A DNA stretch of 64,000 nucleotides from Streptomyces flaveolus (GTDB taxonomy: Bacteria; Actinomycetota; Actinomycetes; Streptomycetales; Streptomycetaceae): positions 62,001 to 126,000 of the forward strand of contig NZ_BMRV01000015.1 in assembly GCF_014648815.1 (NCBI RefSeq), read 5' to 3'. A program made the position numbers and the translations under genes. Each line of letters starts with the position of its first letter. The stretch's first letter is position 1. Positions 26,959 to 34,945 of the stretch are shown here, piece after piece. Below the pieces are notes generated by a model. The model had not been told where the DNA came from. It was given only the letters and a program-made list of their open reading frames with translations, and did not search any database.

Positions 26959-27800
26959 CCCCTCTGGTCACGGCCGCGGTCCTGCTCGCCGCGGTCACGC
27001 ACGCCGGCTGGAACGCCATCGCCCACCGGATCGCCGACAAGCTCACCGGCTTCGCCCTGATCTCGGGCGGCGGGATGCTCATCGGGCTCGCGCTGGTGCC
27101 GTTCACGGCGCTCCCGGCGGCCGGCGCGTGGCCGTATCTCCTCGCGTCCGCCGCGATCCACATCGGCTACTACGCCCTGCTGATGCGCTCCTTCCGGCTG
27201 GGTGACTTCGGGCAGGCCTACCCGATCGCCCGGGGCAGCGCGCCCCTGCTGGTCACCGTCCTGGCCGCCTTCTTCGCGCACGAGGTGCCCGACGGATGGG
27301 CGACCGCGGGCATCGCGCTGTCCTGCGCCGGACTGACCGGCGTCGCCCTGTGGGGGCTGCGCGGACGCCGGCCCGACTGGGCGGCGATCGGCGCGGCCCT
27401 CGCGACCGGGGTGACCATCGCGGCGTACACCGTCGTGGACGGGCTGGGCGTCCGCGCCTCCGGGTCCTCCCTCGGGTACATCGCCTGGCTGATGGCGGTG
27501 CAGGGGTCCGTCCTGCCGGCGTACTTCCTGTACCGCCACCGTGCCGGTGCCCGGGCGCTGCTGCGCCCGCACGCCGGTCTCGGACTGGTCGGCGCGGCCA
27601 TGTCCGTGCTCGCCTACGCCCTGGTGCTGTGGGCGCAGACCCGTGCCGAACTCGCGCCGATCGCCGCGCTGCGAGAGTCCTCGATCCTGGTCGGCGCGGC
27701 GATCGGCGCCCTCTTCTTCAAGGAGCGGTTCGGCGCGCCCCGGATCGCGGCGGCGGGGCTCCTGGTCGTCGGGATCGGGCTGATGCTGCACACCGGGTAG
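26955..27800 (+). CDS. EamA/DMT family transporter
   Basis: A 281-residue protein with about ten predicted hydrophobic helices in two EamA repeats of five, typical of drug/metabolite exporters of the cytoplasmic membrane. The second repeat ends with the conserved AALRESSILVGAAIGALFFKERFG block. It starts with GTG overlapping the YbaK stop, so the pair is co-translated, although no functional link is known. The substrate is unknown. Confidence 0.88.
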   Translation: MTPLVTAAVLLAAVTHAGWNAIAHRIADKLTGFALISGGGMLIGLALVPFTALPAAGAWPYLLASAAIHIGYYALLMRSFRLGDFGQAYPIARGSAPLLVTVLAAFFAHEVPDGWATAGIALSCAGLTGVALWGLRGRRPDWAAIGAALATGVTIAAYTVVDGLGVRASGSSLGYIAWLMAVQGSVLPAYFLYRHRAGARALLRPHAGLGLVGAAMSVLAYALVLWAQTRAELAPIAALRESSILVGAAIGALFFKERFGAPRIAAAGLLVVGIGLMLHTG

Positions 27801-27830
27801 ACCGCCTCCCGCCCGGCGCCCCGGCATGTG

Positions 27831-28769
27831 TCAGTCGGCGGAGTCCATGAAGGCCACCATCCGGCGGTTGATCTCCTCCGCGTGGTCGATCTGGGGCCCA
27901 TGGCCGGTGCCGTCGACGATCTCGGCCCGGGCGCCGGGTATGAGGCGCGGAACGCGCTCGACCTGCCTGCGCGGGTGCACGAGGAGGCTGCGCTTGCCGA
28001 GCACCAGGTAGAGCGGGGTGCGCAAGGTGGCCAGCTCGTCGTCGGACAGGGGCAGGGGGGCGGGGCGGCGGACGCGGTAGGCGCGGACGCCCGTCCTGAT
28101 CATGGTGCGCAGTTCCGGCACGACGAGCACCGGCTGCTCCAGCCAGGACGCCAGCCGCGGGCGCAGCGCCTTGGGCGCGAAGGTCGCGAAGAGGCTGGCG
28201 AAGATCCAGACGAAGAAGCGCAGGCCCACCTTCTCCAGGCCGCCGGGGTCGAGCAGGGTGACCGAGGCGAGGCGGCCGGGCTCGCGGTGCGCCTGGTTCA
28301 GGGCGAGCCATCCGCCGTAGGAGGAGCCGACCAGGTGCACGCGGTCGAGCCCGAGCCCGGCAAGGGTCTCCTCCAGCCACTGGGTGGCGCGTTCGGGCTG
28401 GTGGATGGGTTCGCGCTGGACGCTGCGGCCGGGGTCGCCCGGGGTGTCGATCGCGTAGACCGGGCGGACGGCGCTGAGGGCCGGGGTGTTCGGGTACCAC
28501 ATGGCGGAGCAGGAGCCCGCTCCGTGCACCAGGACGACGGGGGTGCGGGAGCGCGCGGCGGGGTCCGCGGGGTCGTACCGGTAGACGTGCGTGGTGCCGA
28601 AGGAGGTCTCCACGTCGGTCTCCGCGGCGGCGGGCGCTCCCAGCGCGTAGACCGCGTCGCAGGCGGCGAAGTACCGGTCGCGCCAGGCGTCGCTGACGAA
28701 GCGGCCGACATCGGCCTGGGTGCGGGTTGCGGTCGGGAACACGGTCACCTCCGGGGGTCGGTCCTTCAT
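27831..28769 (-). CDS. Alpha/beta hydrolase
   Basis: A 312-residue alpha/beta hydrolase with VVLVHGAGSCSAMW (oxyanion loop), the nucleophile elbow GSSYGG in the middle and a catalytic His in DGTGHGPQIDHAEE near the C-terminus. It lacks a signal peptide. It is divergent from a TetR gene, and the first of two operator-like repeats overlaps its start codon, so it is very probably the repressor's target. The substrate is unknown; an ester or lactone is likely from the fold. Confidence 0.87.
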   Translation of the reverse strand: MKDRPPEVTVFPTATRTQADVGRFVSDAWRDRYFAACDAVYALGAPAAAETDVETSFGTTHVYRYDPADPAARSRTPVVLVHGAGSCSAMWYPNTPALSAVRPVYAIDTPGDPGRSVQREPIHQPERATQWLEETLAGLGLDRVHLVGSSYGGWLALNQAHREPGRLASVTLLDPGGLEKVGLRFFVWIFASLFATFAPKALRPRLASWLEQPVLVVPELRTMIRTGVRAYRVRRPAPLPLSDDELATLRTPLYLVLGKRSLLVHPRRQVERVPRLIPGARAEIVDGTGHGPQIDHAEEINRRMVAFMDSAD

Positions 28770-28784
28770 GGTACGAACGTATCA
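28769..28784. promoter_or_regulatory. TetR operator, copy 1
   Basis: TGGTACGAACGTATCA, an imperfect palindrome matching at 6 of 7 arm positions. It overlaps the first base of the hydrolase start codon. Confidence 0.65.
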
Positions 28785-28790
28785 CGTTGA

Positions 28791-28806
28791 TGGTACGGTT
28801 GTATCA
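28791..28806. promoter_or_regulatory. TetR operator, copy 2
   Basis: TGGTACGGTTGTATCA, sharing 13 of 16 bases with copy 1 and starting exactly 22 bp after it, about two helical turns, which would suit two repressor dimers side by side. Confidence 0.65.
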
Positions 28807-28859
28807 TGAAAGGCGGGACCGGACCGGGCCGGTGGACAGGGTGAGTGGAGGAGCGGTCG

Positions 28860-29489
28860 ATGCCCAAGCGCGTGGATCACGCTGAGCGGCGTACGAAGAT
28901 CGCCGACGCGCTGCTGCGCGTGGCGGCGCGGCGCGGGCTGCACGCCGTGGGGATGCGCGACGTGGCGGCGGAGGCGGGCGTGTCCCTGCGGCTGGTGCAG
29001 TACTACTTCGAGACCAAGGAGAAACTGCTCTTGCACGGGCTGCACCGGCTGGCCGAGCGCTTCGGGGACCGGGTAGCCGCCCGCCTCCGGGCCGCCGGAG
29101 ACGATCCGGGGCCGCGCGCGATGATCGAGGCGGTGCTGAGGGCGGCGCTGCCGGCCGACGAGGAGGGTCGCACCTTCCACCTCGTCTACACCTCGTACGC
29201 CGTCCTGTCGGCCACCGACCAGGAGCTCGCCTCCCAGCCGTTCATCAAGAATCCCGACGCCGCCGAGGGCGCCGTGGCCGGACTCCTGCGGCAGGCGGCG
29301 GAGCGTGATCTCCTGCGGCCCGGGGTGGATCCCCGGATGGAGGCCATCAGTCTGCTCGCCCTGTCCGCCGGACTCGGCACCAGCGTCCTCGTCGGCCAGC
29401 GCGGCCCCGAGGAGGCCGCCGCGGTGCTCGGGCACCACCTGGACCGGATCTTCCGGGACGACCGCGCCGGCGCGGGAACGGGCGCGTGA
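28860..29489 (+). CDS. TetR family regulator
   Basis: A 209-residue repressor; the helix-turn-helix is at about residues 8-55 (RRTKIADALLRVAARRGLHAVGMRDVAAEAGVSLRLVQYYFETKEKLL), a form close to BetI/AcrR regulators. The ATG at 28860 is preferred to an in-frame codon five residues earlier because GGAG lies about nine bases upstream. It is divergent from the hydrolase and shares the tandem operators with it. Confidence 0.88.
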   Translation: MPKRVDHAERRTKIADALLRVAARRGLHAVGMRDVAAEAGVSLRLVQYYFETKEKLLLHGLHRLAERFGDRVAARLRAAGDDPGPRAMIEAVLRAALPADEEGRTFHLVYTSYAVLSATDQELASQPFIKNPDAAEGAVAGLLRQAAERDLLRPGVDPRMEAISLLALSAGLGTSVLVGQRGPEEAAAVLGHHLDRIFRDDRAGAGTGA

Positions 29490-29647
29490 CGCCACCGCCC
29501 GGCTGCCCGCCGGCACCGGACGCTCCGGCCGACACCGGACGGTCCCGCCGGGGTCGCTCACCTCTTGGGGCATCGGCACCGGTACGGCACCCTGCCACGA
29601 CCACCGTCATACGCACGCACACTCCGATCACCAACCGGAAGGACGCC

Positions 29648-29995
29648 ATGTCCGCCTACGTCGTAGCCCACCTGCAGGACGCCGCTCCGCACCCCGAGGT
29701 CGCCGACTACATCGAGCGACTCCCCACCACCTTCGAGCCGTACGGAGGCCGTTACCTCGTGCACATGGCGCAGCACGAGGTGCTGGAGGGCAACTGGCCC
29801 GGCTCCGTCGTGATGATCGGTTTCCCCGGGGTCGCCGAGGCCCGCGCCTGGTGGGACTCGCCCGCCTACCAGGAGATCGCGCCGCTGCGCTCACGGCATA
29901 TCGAGGGCGACATCATCCTGGTCGACGGCGTCCCCGAGGGCTACGACGCGTCCGTCACCGCCAAGGCGATGCGGGAGGCCATGTCCGCCGAGTAG
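29648..29995 (+). CDS. DUF1330 family protein
   Basis: A 115-residue dimeric alpha/beta-barrel (ferredoxin-like) domain protein of the DUF1330 family. Features are SAYVVAHLQDAAPHPEVADYIERLPTTFEPYGGRYLV at the start and the family core LEGNWPGSVVMIGFPGVAEARAWWDSPAYQEIAPLR. Function is unknown; the fold is shared with small monooxygenases and stress-responsive barrels. ATG at 29648 has GGAAGGA about ten bases upstream. It follows the TetR gene by 158 bp and could be part of that regulon, although no operator copy lies directly before it. Confidence 0.85.
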   Translation: MSAYVVAHLQDAAPHPEVADYIERLPTTFEPYGGRYLVHMAQHEVLEGNWPGSVVMIGFPGVAEARAWWDSPAYQEIAPLRSRHIEGDIILVDGVPEGYDASVTAKAMREAMSAE

Positions 29996-30126
29996 TCCCG
30001 GGGAGGCCGGGCGACGGCCCCACCGGGCCGCCGGGACGCACCGGCGGGCTGTCTTCCACGATTCCGTGGGTGCGTCCGCACGCCGCGAGGAGCACCCTGG
30101 AAGGAGGTGTTCCGGAGGTGATCGTC

Positions 30127-30402
30127 ATGATGCACACCGCTGTGGGATGGCATGTCGAGCTGGAGTTCATGGAGGACGACCAGCACACGCGCGCGGTCGC
30201 GATGGTGCGGCTGCCCGACGGCACGGAGGTGCGGGCGCACGGCCACGCCAGCCGTCACCGGGTGGACGCCCAGCAGCCCCGGGTCGGGGAGGAGGTTGCC
30301 GGTGCGCGGGCGCTGAACGAGCTCGCGATGCAGTTGCTCACCAAGGCGCACAGCGAGATCGACGACGCGTCGGGGCGGATCTCCCACCCGATCCACGTCT
30401 GA
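30127..30402 (+). CDS. DUF1876 small protein
   Basis: A 91-residue protein that matches the actinobacterial DUF1876 pattern, a double-stranded-RNA-binding-like fold: WHVELEFMEDDQHTRAVAMVRLPDGTEVRAHGHASRHRVD followed by a C-terminal helix with GARALNELAMQLLTKAHSEID. ATG at 30127 has GGAGG eight bases upstream; a GTG at 30118 with AAGGAGG is a second option. It seems to be a single-gene unit, closed by the hairpin at 30408-30442. Function is not known. Confidence 0.82.
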   Translation: MMHTAVGWHVELEFMEDDQHTRAVAMVRLPDGTEVRAHGHASRHRVDAQQPRVGEEVAGARALNELAMQLLTKAHSEIDDASGRISHPIHV

Positions 30403-30407
30403 GCCGG

Positions 30408-30442
30408 GACCCCGGCGGGCCGGCTCCGTCCCCCGCCGGGTC
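30408..30442. terminator. Terminator between the DUF1876 and esterase genes
   Basis: GACCCCGGCGGG at 30408-30419 pairs with CCCGCCGGGTC at 30432-30442 with one bulge and a 12-base loop. It fills the gap between the convergent genes. Confidence 0.7.
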
Positions 30443-31639
30443 TCAGCCCGCGTCGAGCGACGCCCGCACCGCCCGCACCAGGGCCTGCGCCCGCGGGTCG
30501 GCCGTCACGGTCTTGCGGAAGCCGTTGGTGACGTAGCCGAAGGAGATCCCCGTCTCCGGGTCGGCGAAGCCGAGGGCGCCGCCGCGGCCGGGATGTCCGA
30601 AGGAGCCGGGGGACAGGAACGGGGACGCGCTGCCGTGCAGCATGTAACCGAGGCCGAAGCGGGTGCCGACCACCAGCACCCGGTCCGGACCCGCCGACTC
30701 CTCGGCACGGGCGCGTTCCGTCGTCGCCGGGTCGAACAGCCGCACGCGCCGCGTCACGCCGTCGACCTCGCCGGTCAGCGCCGCGTAGAAACGGGCCAGT
30801 GCGTCGGCCGTCGCGATGCCGTTGGTCGCCGGGAGCGCCGCCGCCCGGTACGCCGGGTCGTTCTGGTCCGGGAACGGCGTGATCGCCGCGAAGGCGCGGC
30901 GGGTGAGGGAGTCCGGGTCCTCGTACGCCTCGGTGACGGAGCGCTTGGGGCGCAGGCGCAGCCCGCCGGACGGCTCGGGGTCCTCGACGCGGCCCACCCG
31001 GCCGACGCGGCCCGCGCTCTCCTCCTCGGCGGGCAGGCCGAGCCACAGGTCCAGGCCCAGCGGGCCGGCGATCTCGTCGGCGATCCACTCGCCGGTGCCG
31101 CGCCCGCCCGTCACCCTGCGCACCAGCTCGTCGAGCAGCCAGCCGTAGGTCAGCGCGTGGTAGCCGTGGTCGGTGCCCGGCTCCCAGACGGGTGCCTGGG
31201 CGGCGACGGCCTCGGGGCCCCGCAGCGGGTCGAGGGCCTCCTCGGGGGTGAGCGGACGGTCCAGCACCGGCAGCCCGGCCCGGTGGTTCAGCACGTGCCG
31301 GACCAGCACTCGCTCCTTGCCGTGCGCCTTGAACTCCGGCCAGTACTCGCCCACCGGCGCGTCCAGGTCCAGCTCCCCGCGCTGGTGCAGCAGCAGCGGT
31401 ACGGCGGCGGCGACGCCCTTCGTCGCCGAGCGCACGACCTGGGCGGTTCCCCGGCGCCACGGCTCGGTGCCGTCGATGTCGCGCGTGCCGCCCCACAGGT
31501 CGACGACCTTGCGCCCGTCCCGGTAGACGGCGACCGCCGCGCCCCGGTCCCCGAGCGCCGCGAAGTTCCGTGCGAACGCTTCCCTGACCGGCTCGAAACC
31601 TCCGGCCACTGTGCCGTGCACGTCCACGCTCGCGTCCAC
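30443..31639 (-). CDS. Serine beta-lactamase-like hydrolase / EstB-type esterase
   Basis: About 398 residues from the GTG at 31637-31639. It belongs to the class C beta-lactamase-like (transpeptidase fold) hydrolases that act as esterases. The Ser-x-x-Lys motif is SATK in VVRSATKGVAAAVPLL, the tyrosine motif lies in GTDHGYHALTYGWLLDEL, and FGHPGRGGALGFADPETGISFGYVTNGF forms the C-terminal active-site strand. There is no clear signal peptide, so it should be cytoplasmic. An alternative upstream start to 31693 adds a basic stretch. Confidence 0.85.
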   Translation of the reverse strand: MDASVDVHGTVAGGFEPVREAFARNFAALGDRGAAVAVYRDGRKVVDLWGGTRDIDGTEPWRRGTAQVVRSATKGVAAAVPLLLHQRGELDLDAPVGEYWPEFKAHGKERVLVRHVLNHRAGLPVLDRPLTPEEALDPLRGPEAVAAQAPVWEPGTDHGYHALTYGWLLDELVRRVTGGRGTGEWIADEIAGPLGLDLWLGLPAEEESAGRVGRVGRVEDPEPSGGLRLRPKRSVTEAYEDPDSLTRRAFAAITPFPDQNDPAYRAAALPATNGIATADALARFYAALTGEVDGVTRRVRLFDPATTERARAEESAGPDRVLVVGTRFGLGYMLHGSASPFLSPGSFGHPGRGGALGFADPETGISFGYVTNGFRKTVTADPRAQALVRAVRASLDAG

Positions 31640-31717
31640 TTCCCTGCGTCCCTTCCCGATACCCCGGCCCGTCGCCCGCGGCAGTGGGTGCAACAGCCAC
31701 CGTCCGCCTGCGATTCC

Positions 31718-32467
31718 TCACGTACCCGTCGTGACCGACCGCGGGTCGAAGCCGAAGGGCAGTTCCAGACGGTGGGCGCGCATCAGCGCGTCGTCGGAGA
31801 GCAGGTCGGCGGTCGGGCCGTCCGCCGCGATCACTCCGTCGCTGAGGACCAGGGCGCGGGGGCACAGCTCCAGGGCGTAGGGCAGGTCGTGGGTGACCAT
31901 CAGGACCGTGACGTCCAGGGAGCGCAGGATGTCGGCGAGTTCGCGGCGGGAGGCGGGGTCCAGGTTGGAGGACGGTTCGTCCAGGACCAGGATCTCCGGC
32001 TCCATGGCGAGCACGGTCGCGACCGCCACCCGGCGCCGCTGGCCGAAGGAGAGGTGGTGCGGGGGCCGGTCCTTGAACGCGGCCATGCCGACCAGGGCGA
32101 GCGCCCGGTCCACGCGCGCCTCCAGCTCGGCGCCCTTCAGCCCGGCCGCCGCCGGTCCGAAGGCCACGTCCTCGCGCACCGTCGGCATGAAGAGCTGGTC
32201 GTCGGGGTCCTGGAAGACGATGCCGACCCGGCGCCGGATCTCCGCCATGTTCCGCTTGTCCACGGGCATCCCGGCGACGGTGACCGTGCCGGTGCCGCCG
32301 GACAGGATGCCGTTGAGGTGGAGCACCAGGGTCGTCTTGCCGGCGCCGTTCGGACCGAGCAGCGCGACCCGCTCGCCGCGGGCGACGGAGAAGTCCACGC
32401 CGAAGAGGGCCTGGTGCCCGTCGGGGTAGGCGAAGGCGAGGCCGGAGACCTCCAGAGAAGCTGTCAC
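31718..32467 (-). CDS. cbiO: Cobalt/nickel ECF transporter ATPase (CbiO)
   Basis: A 249-residue energy-coupling ATPase with Walker A GPNGAGKTT, Q-loop FQDPDDQLFMPTVREDVAFGP, the CbiO-type signature LSFGQRRRVAVATVLAM, Walker B ILVLDEPSSNLDP and VTHDLPYA. The LSFGQ form and the DDQLF motif are typical of metal ECF systems. The GTG at 32465-32467 overlaps the stop of cbiQ; an ATG at 32476 is possible. It is last in the cbiMN-cbiQ-cbiO operon. Confidence 0.92.
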   Translation of the reverse strand: MTASLEVSGLAFAYPDGHQALFGVDFSVARGERVALLGPNGAGKTTLVLHLNGILSGGTGTVTVAGMPVDKRNMAEIRRRVGIVFQDPDDQLFMPTVREDVAFGPAAAGLKGAELEARVDRALALVGMAAFKDRPPHHLSFGQRRRVAVATVLAMEPEILVLDEPSSNLDPASRRELADILRSLDVTVLMVTHDLPYALELCPRALVLSDGVIAADGPTADLLSDDALMRAHRLELPFGFDPRSVTTGT

Positions 32468-33225
32468 AGCACCCATCCCAGCAGACAGACGACGAGCGCC
32501 GCACACGGGAGGGTCAGTGCGTACGACCACTGCGCCCGGGACGCGGTCACCTCGTCGATGACCGGCATCGAACCGGCGTACCCGCGGCTGACCATGGCCA
32601 GGTGGACGCGCTCGCCGCGCTCGTAGGAGCGGATGAACAGGGCCCCGGCGGACTTGGCGAGCACGCCCCAGTGCCGGACGCCCTTCGCCTCGAAGCCCCG
32701 CGACTCCCGGGCGATCCGCATCCGCCGCATCTCGTCGGTGATGACGTCGCCGTAGCGGATCATGAAGGACGCGATCTGCACCAGCAGCGGCGGCAGCTTC
32801 AGCCGTTGCAGGCCGAGCAGCAGTTCGCGCAGCTCGGTGGTGGAGGCGAGGAGCACGGAGGCGGCGACGCCCAGGGTGCCCTTGGCCAGGACGTTCCAGG
32901 CGCCCCACAGGCCGCCCACGCTCAGCGACATGCCGAGGACGTCGACCCGCTCGCCCTCCGCCACGAACGGCATCAGCACCGCGAACGCGACGAACGGCAC
33001 CTCGATCAGCAGCCGCTTGAGCAGGAAGGCGGCCGGGACGCGGGCCGCGCAGGCCACCGTCGCCAGCAGGACGGCGTACAGGCCGAAGGCCCACATCGCC
33101 TCGCGCGGGGTCGACACCACGACGACCACGAAGGCGAAGGCCGCGGCGAGCTTGGTGTGCGGCGGCAGACCGTGCACGGGGGAGTGCCCGTGCCGGTAGA
33201 GCCTGTGCGCGTGCCCGGTGCCCAT
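32464..33225 (-). CDS. cbiQ: Cobalt/nickel ECF transporter transmembrane protein (CbiQ)
   Basis: A 253-residue membrane protein with about five helices and the two Ala-Arg-Gly-like coupling helices of EcfT proteins, seen here as RIARESRGFEAKG and MVSRGYAGSMP. The N-terminus is His-rich (GHAHRLYRHGHSPVHG), fitting a metal-handling protein. It starts one base after the CbiM stop and overlaps the CbiO start. It couples ATP hydrolysis by CbiO to uptake by CbiM. Confidence 0.9.
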   Translation of the reverse strand: MGTGHAHRLYRHGHSPVHGLPPHTKLAAAFAFVVVVVSTPREAMWAFGLYAVLLATVACAARVPAAFLLKRLLIEVPFVAFAVLMPFVAEGERVDVLGMSLSVGGLWGAWNVLAKGTLGVAASVLLASTTELRELLLGLQRLKLPPLLVQIASFMIRYGDVITDEMRRMRIARESRGFEAKGVRHWGVLAKSAGALFIRSYERGERVHLAMVSRGYAGSMPVIDEVTASRAQWSYALTLPCAALVVCLLGWVL

Positions 33226-33226
33226 C

Positions 33227-34300
33227 TCAGACGCTCGTGTCGCTGGTGGTGCCGGCCGTCGTGCTGCTCGGCGAGGTGTCGTCGGTGCGCCGCCGGCGCA
33301 CCGCCCAGAACACCGCGCTGCCGGCGACGACGGTGACGCCGACGCCGATGACGCCCGCGAGGCCGCCGGAGACGCGGGCGTTCGTGATGTCCTTCACGCC
33401 GTAGTCGGCGAGCGGCGAGTCCGCGCTCGCGTGCTCCTCGGTCTTCTTGTCGATGCCCTTGTCGGCGGCGACCTTCTCCAGGCCGTCCGGGTCGGCGGAG
33501 GCGTAGAAGCTGACGAACCCGGCGAGGACCAGGGAGGCGACCAGACCGGTGATCCACACCTTGCGGTGCGAGCGGGCGGCGACGGGCGCGGGGGCCGGCC
33601 CGGCGTCCGGGGCGTCGACCAGTTCGCCGTTCACCCGCAGCTTCAGCCGCTGCTGGAGCCCGCGCGCCCCGTACACGAGGTCCGGGCGTACGGCGATGAC
33701 GGCGCCGACGGTGAGCGCGGTGATCGCGGCCTCGCCGATGCCGATCAGGACGTGCACGCCGATCATCGCGGTGGCGACCTTGCCGATGGAGACGTCGGTG
33801 GTGCCGCCGATCCCGTACAGGACGGTGAAGGCGAGGGCGGCGGCCGGGACGGAGACGAGCGCGGCGACGAAGGAGGCGACGGTGACCGAGCGGCGGGTGC
33901 GCGGCAGGACCTTCACCAGGCCCCGGAAGAGGGCGTAGGCGACGACCGTCGTGACGATCGCCATGTCGGTGATGTTCACGCCGAGCGCGGTCAGGCCGCC
34001 GTCCGCGAAGAGGATGCCCTGCATGAGCAGGACGACGGAAACGCACAGGATCCCGGTGTAGGGGCCGACGAGTATCGCGGCGAGCGCGCCGCCGAGCAGA
34101 TGCCCGCTGGTGCCCGCGGCGACGGGGAAGTTCAGCATCTGCACCGCGAAGATGAACGCCGCGACCAGGCCCGCGAGAGGCGCCGTCCGCTCGTCCAGCT
34201 CGCGCCGCGCACCGCGCAGGCTCACCGCGATGGCGCCGGCGGCGACGACCCCGGTCACGGCGGAGGTCGGGGCGTTGATGAATCCGTCAGGTACATGCAC
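33227..34300 (-). CDS. cbiM: CbiM substrate-binding protein fused to a CbiN/PDGLE domain
   Basis: A 357-residue fusion. The first 220 residues are CbiM/NikM: the N-terminal MHVPDGF, whose His2 coordinates Co or Ni after start-Met placement, and six or seven helices. A flexible Pro/Ala linker follows, then a second part with two helices and the DPDGLEKVAADKG signature of the PDGLE (CbiN/NikN) domain. The fusion supplies both subunits that usually come from two genes. Start is the GTG at 34298-34300. Substrate choice between Co and Ni is not set by the protein, but a Nur-like box 20 bp upstream points to nickel. There is no cobalamin riboswitch. Confidence 0.9.
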   Translation of the reverse strand: MHVPDGFINAPTSAVTGVVAAGAIAVSLRGARRELDERTAPLAGLVAAFIFAVQMLNFPVAAGTSGHLLGGALAAILVGPYTGILCVSVVLLMQGILFADGGLTALGVNITDMAIVTTVVAYALFRGLVKVLPRTRRSVTVASFVAALVSVPAAALAFTVLYGIGGTTDVSIGKVATAMIGVHVLIGIGEAAITALTVGAVIAVRPDLVYGARGLQQRLKLRVNGELVDAPDAGPAPAPVAARSHRKVWITGLVASLVLAGFVSFYASADPDGLEKVAADKGIDKKTEEHASADSPLADYGVKDITNARVSGGLAGVIGVGVTVVAGSAVFWAVRRRRTDDTSPSSTTAGTTSDTSV

Positions 34301-34320
34301 GGGTCGATGATAGAGGCTTG

Positions 34321-34337
34321 TTGCGAACCTCTTGCAA
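34321..34337. promoter_or_regulatory. Nur-like (nickel uptake regulator) box before cbiM
   Basis: TTGCGA-ACCTC-TTGCAA. The published Streptomyces nur box has the form TTGCAA-N5-TTGCAA; this matches 11 of the 12 fixed positions with the right 5-bp spacer. On the minus strand it can overlap a -35 element, with TATCAT as a -10 before cbiM. Binding of Nur, a Fur-family Ni sensor, is an inference. Confidence 0.6.
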
Positions 34338-34402
34338 GAGCGAGGCGCTCGTTAACTCGGCTGTGAGACAGGTGACCGTGCGGCGTGGAGAGTGCCTCGC
34401 TC

Positions 34403-34438
34403 TCAAAATGTGTCATTCGGAAAATATGGGACATTTGA
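34403..34438. promoter_or_regulatory. AT-rich inverted repeat upstream of ssgE
   Basis: TCAAAATGT at 34403-34411 and ACATTTGA at 34431-34438 form an imperfect inverted repeat with one bulged base and a 19-base spacer. It lies in an AT-rich island 55 bp before the ssgE start, so it is likely part of that promoter. Confidence 0.45.
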
Positions 34439-34492
34439 TGAGGGGTGGACGCACAGCTTCCCCCTAGGTGACAGAGCGTGAGGTGCGATCCG

Positions 34493-34870
34493 ATGTCCGT
34501 TGTCGAACAGTACGCACGAGCCCACATCCTCACGGACGCGGATCTCCCCGACGAGGACGACGGCGGCGCCATACCGGTCGTTCTCCGCTACGACCCCGAC
34601 CACGACCCGCGCTCGGTGTGCGTGGGGCTGCCCGGGCGGGGCCGCAGCCCCGTCGCGCGCGAGTGGAGGTTCTCCCGGGACCTGCTCGAACAGGGACTGC
34701 GGGCGCCCACCGGGAGCGGCGAGGTACGGGTGTGGCCCTGCGGGCGGGTGCAGGCCGTCGTCGAGTTCCACTCCCCGCAGGGGTGCTCCGTCGTCCAGTT
34801 CGAGACCAAGGCGCTCATCCGGTTCCTGCGCCGCACCTACGCGGCGGCGGCCGAGCCGGTTCCGCACTGA
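34493..34870 (+). CDS. ssgE: SsgA-like sporulation/cell division protein (SsgE type)
   Basis: A 125-residue member of the SsgA-like family found only in morphologically complex actinobacteria, where the proteins steer septum placement, peptidoglycan remodelling and spore separation. The characteristic core is IPVVLRYDPDHDPRSVCVGLPGRG, then WRFSRDLLEQGLRAPTGSGEVRVWP and the C-terminal VVQFETKALIRFLRRTYAAA. The location beside the two PBP genes and the cbi operon fits the place of SsgE in S. coelicolor as I recall it; the paralogue assignment rests on that synteny. ATG at 34493. Confidence 0.87.
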   Translation: MSVVEQYARAHILTDADLPDEDDGGAIPVVLRYDPDHDPRSVCVGLPGRGRSPVAREWRFSRDLLEQGLRAPTGSGEVRVWPCGRVQAVVEFHSPQGCSVVQFETKALIRFLRRTYAAAAEPVPH

Positions 34871-34945
34871 GCCGCCCGGCCGCCCCTGCGCCGCCCGTCC
34901 GGCCGCCGGAACCGTCCGCTCAGCAGCCCGCCGTCAGCCGCCCGC

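Noticed and set aside
30443-31639. True beta-lactamase or antibiotic-resistance gene
   Set aside because: The protein has the Ser-x-x-Lys and Tyr motifs of the class C fold, but no signal peptide and an esterase-like C-terminal pattern, so resistance is not supported.
34301-34492. Cobalamin riboswitch before the cbi operon
   Set aside because: No B12-box or long conserved leader is seen; the operon start is about 20 bp from a Nur-like box and the leader would be too short.
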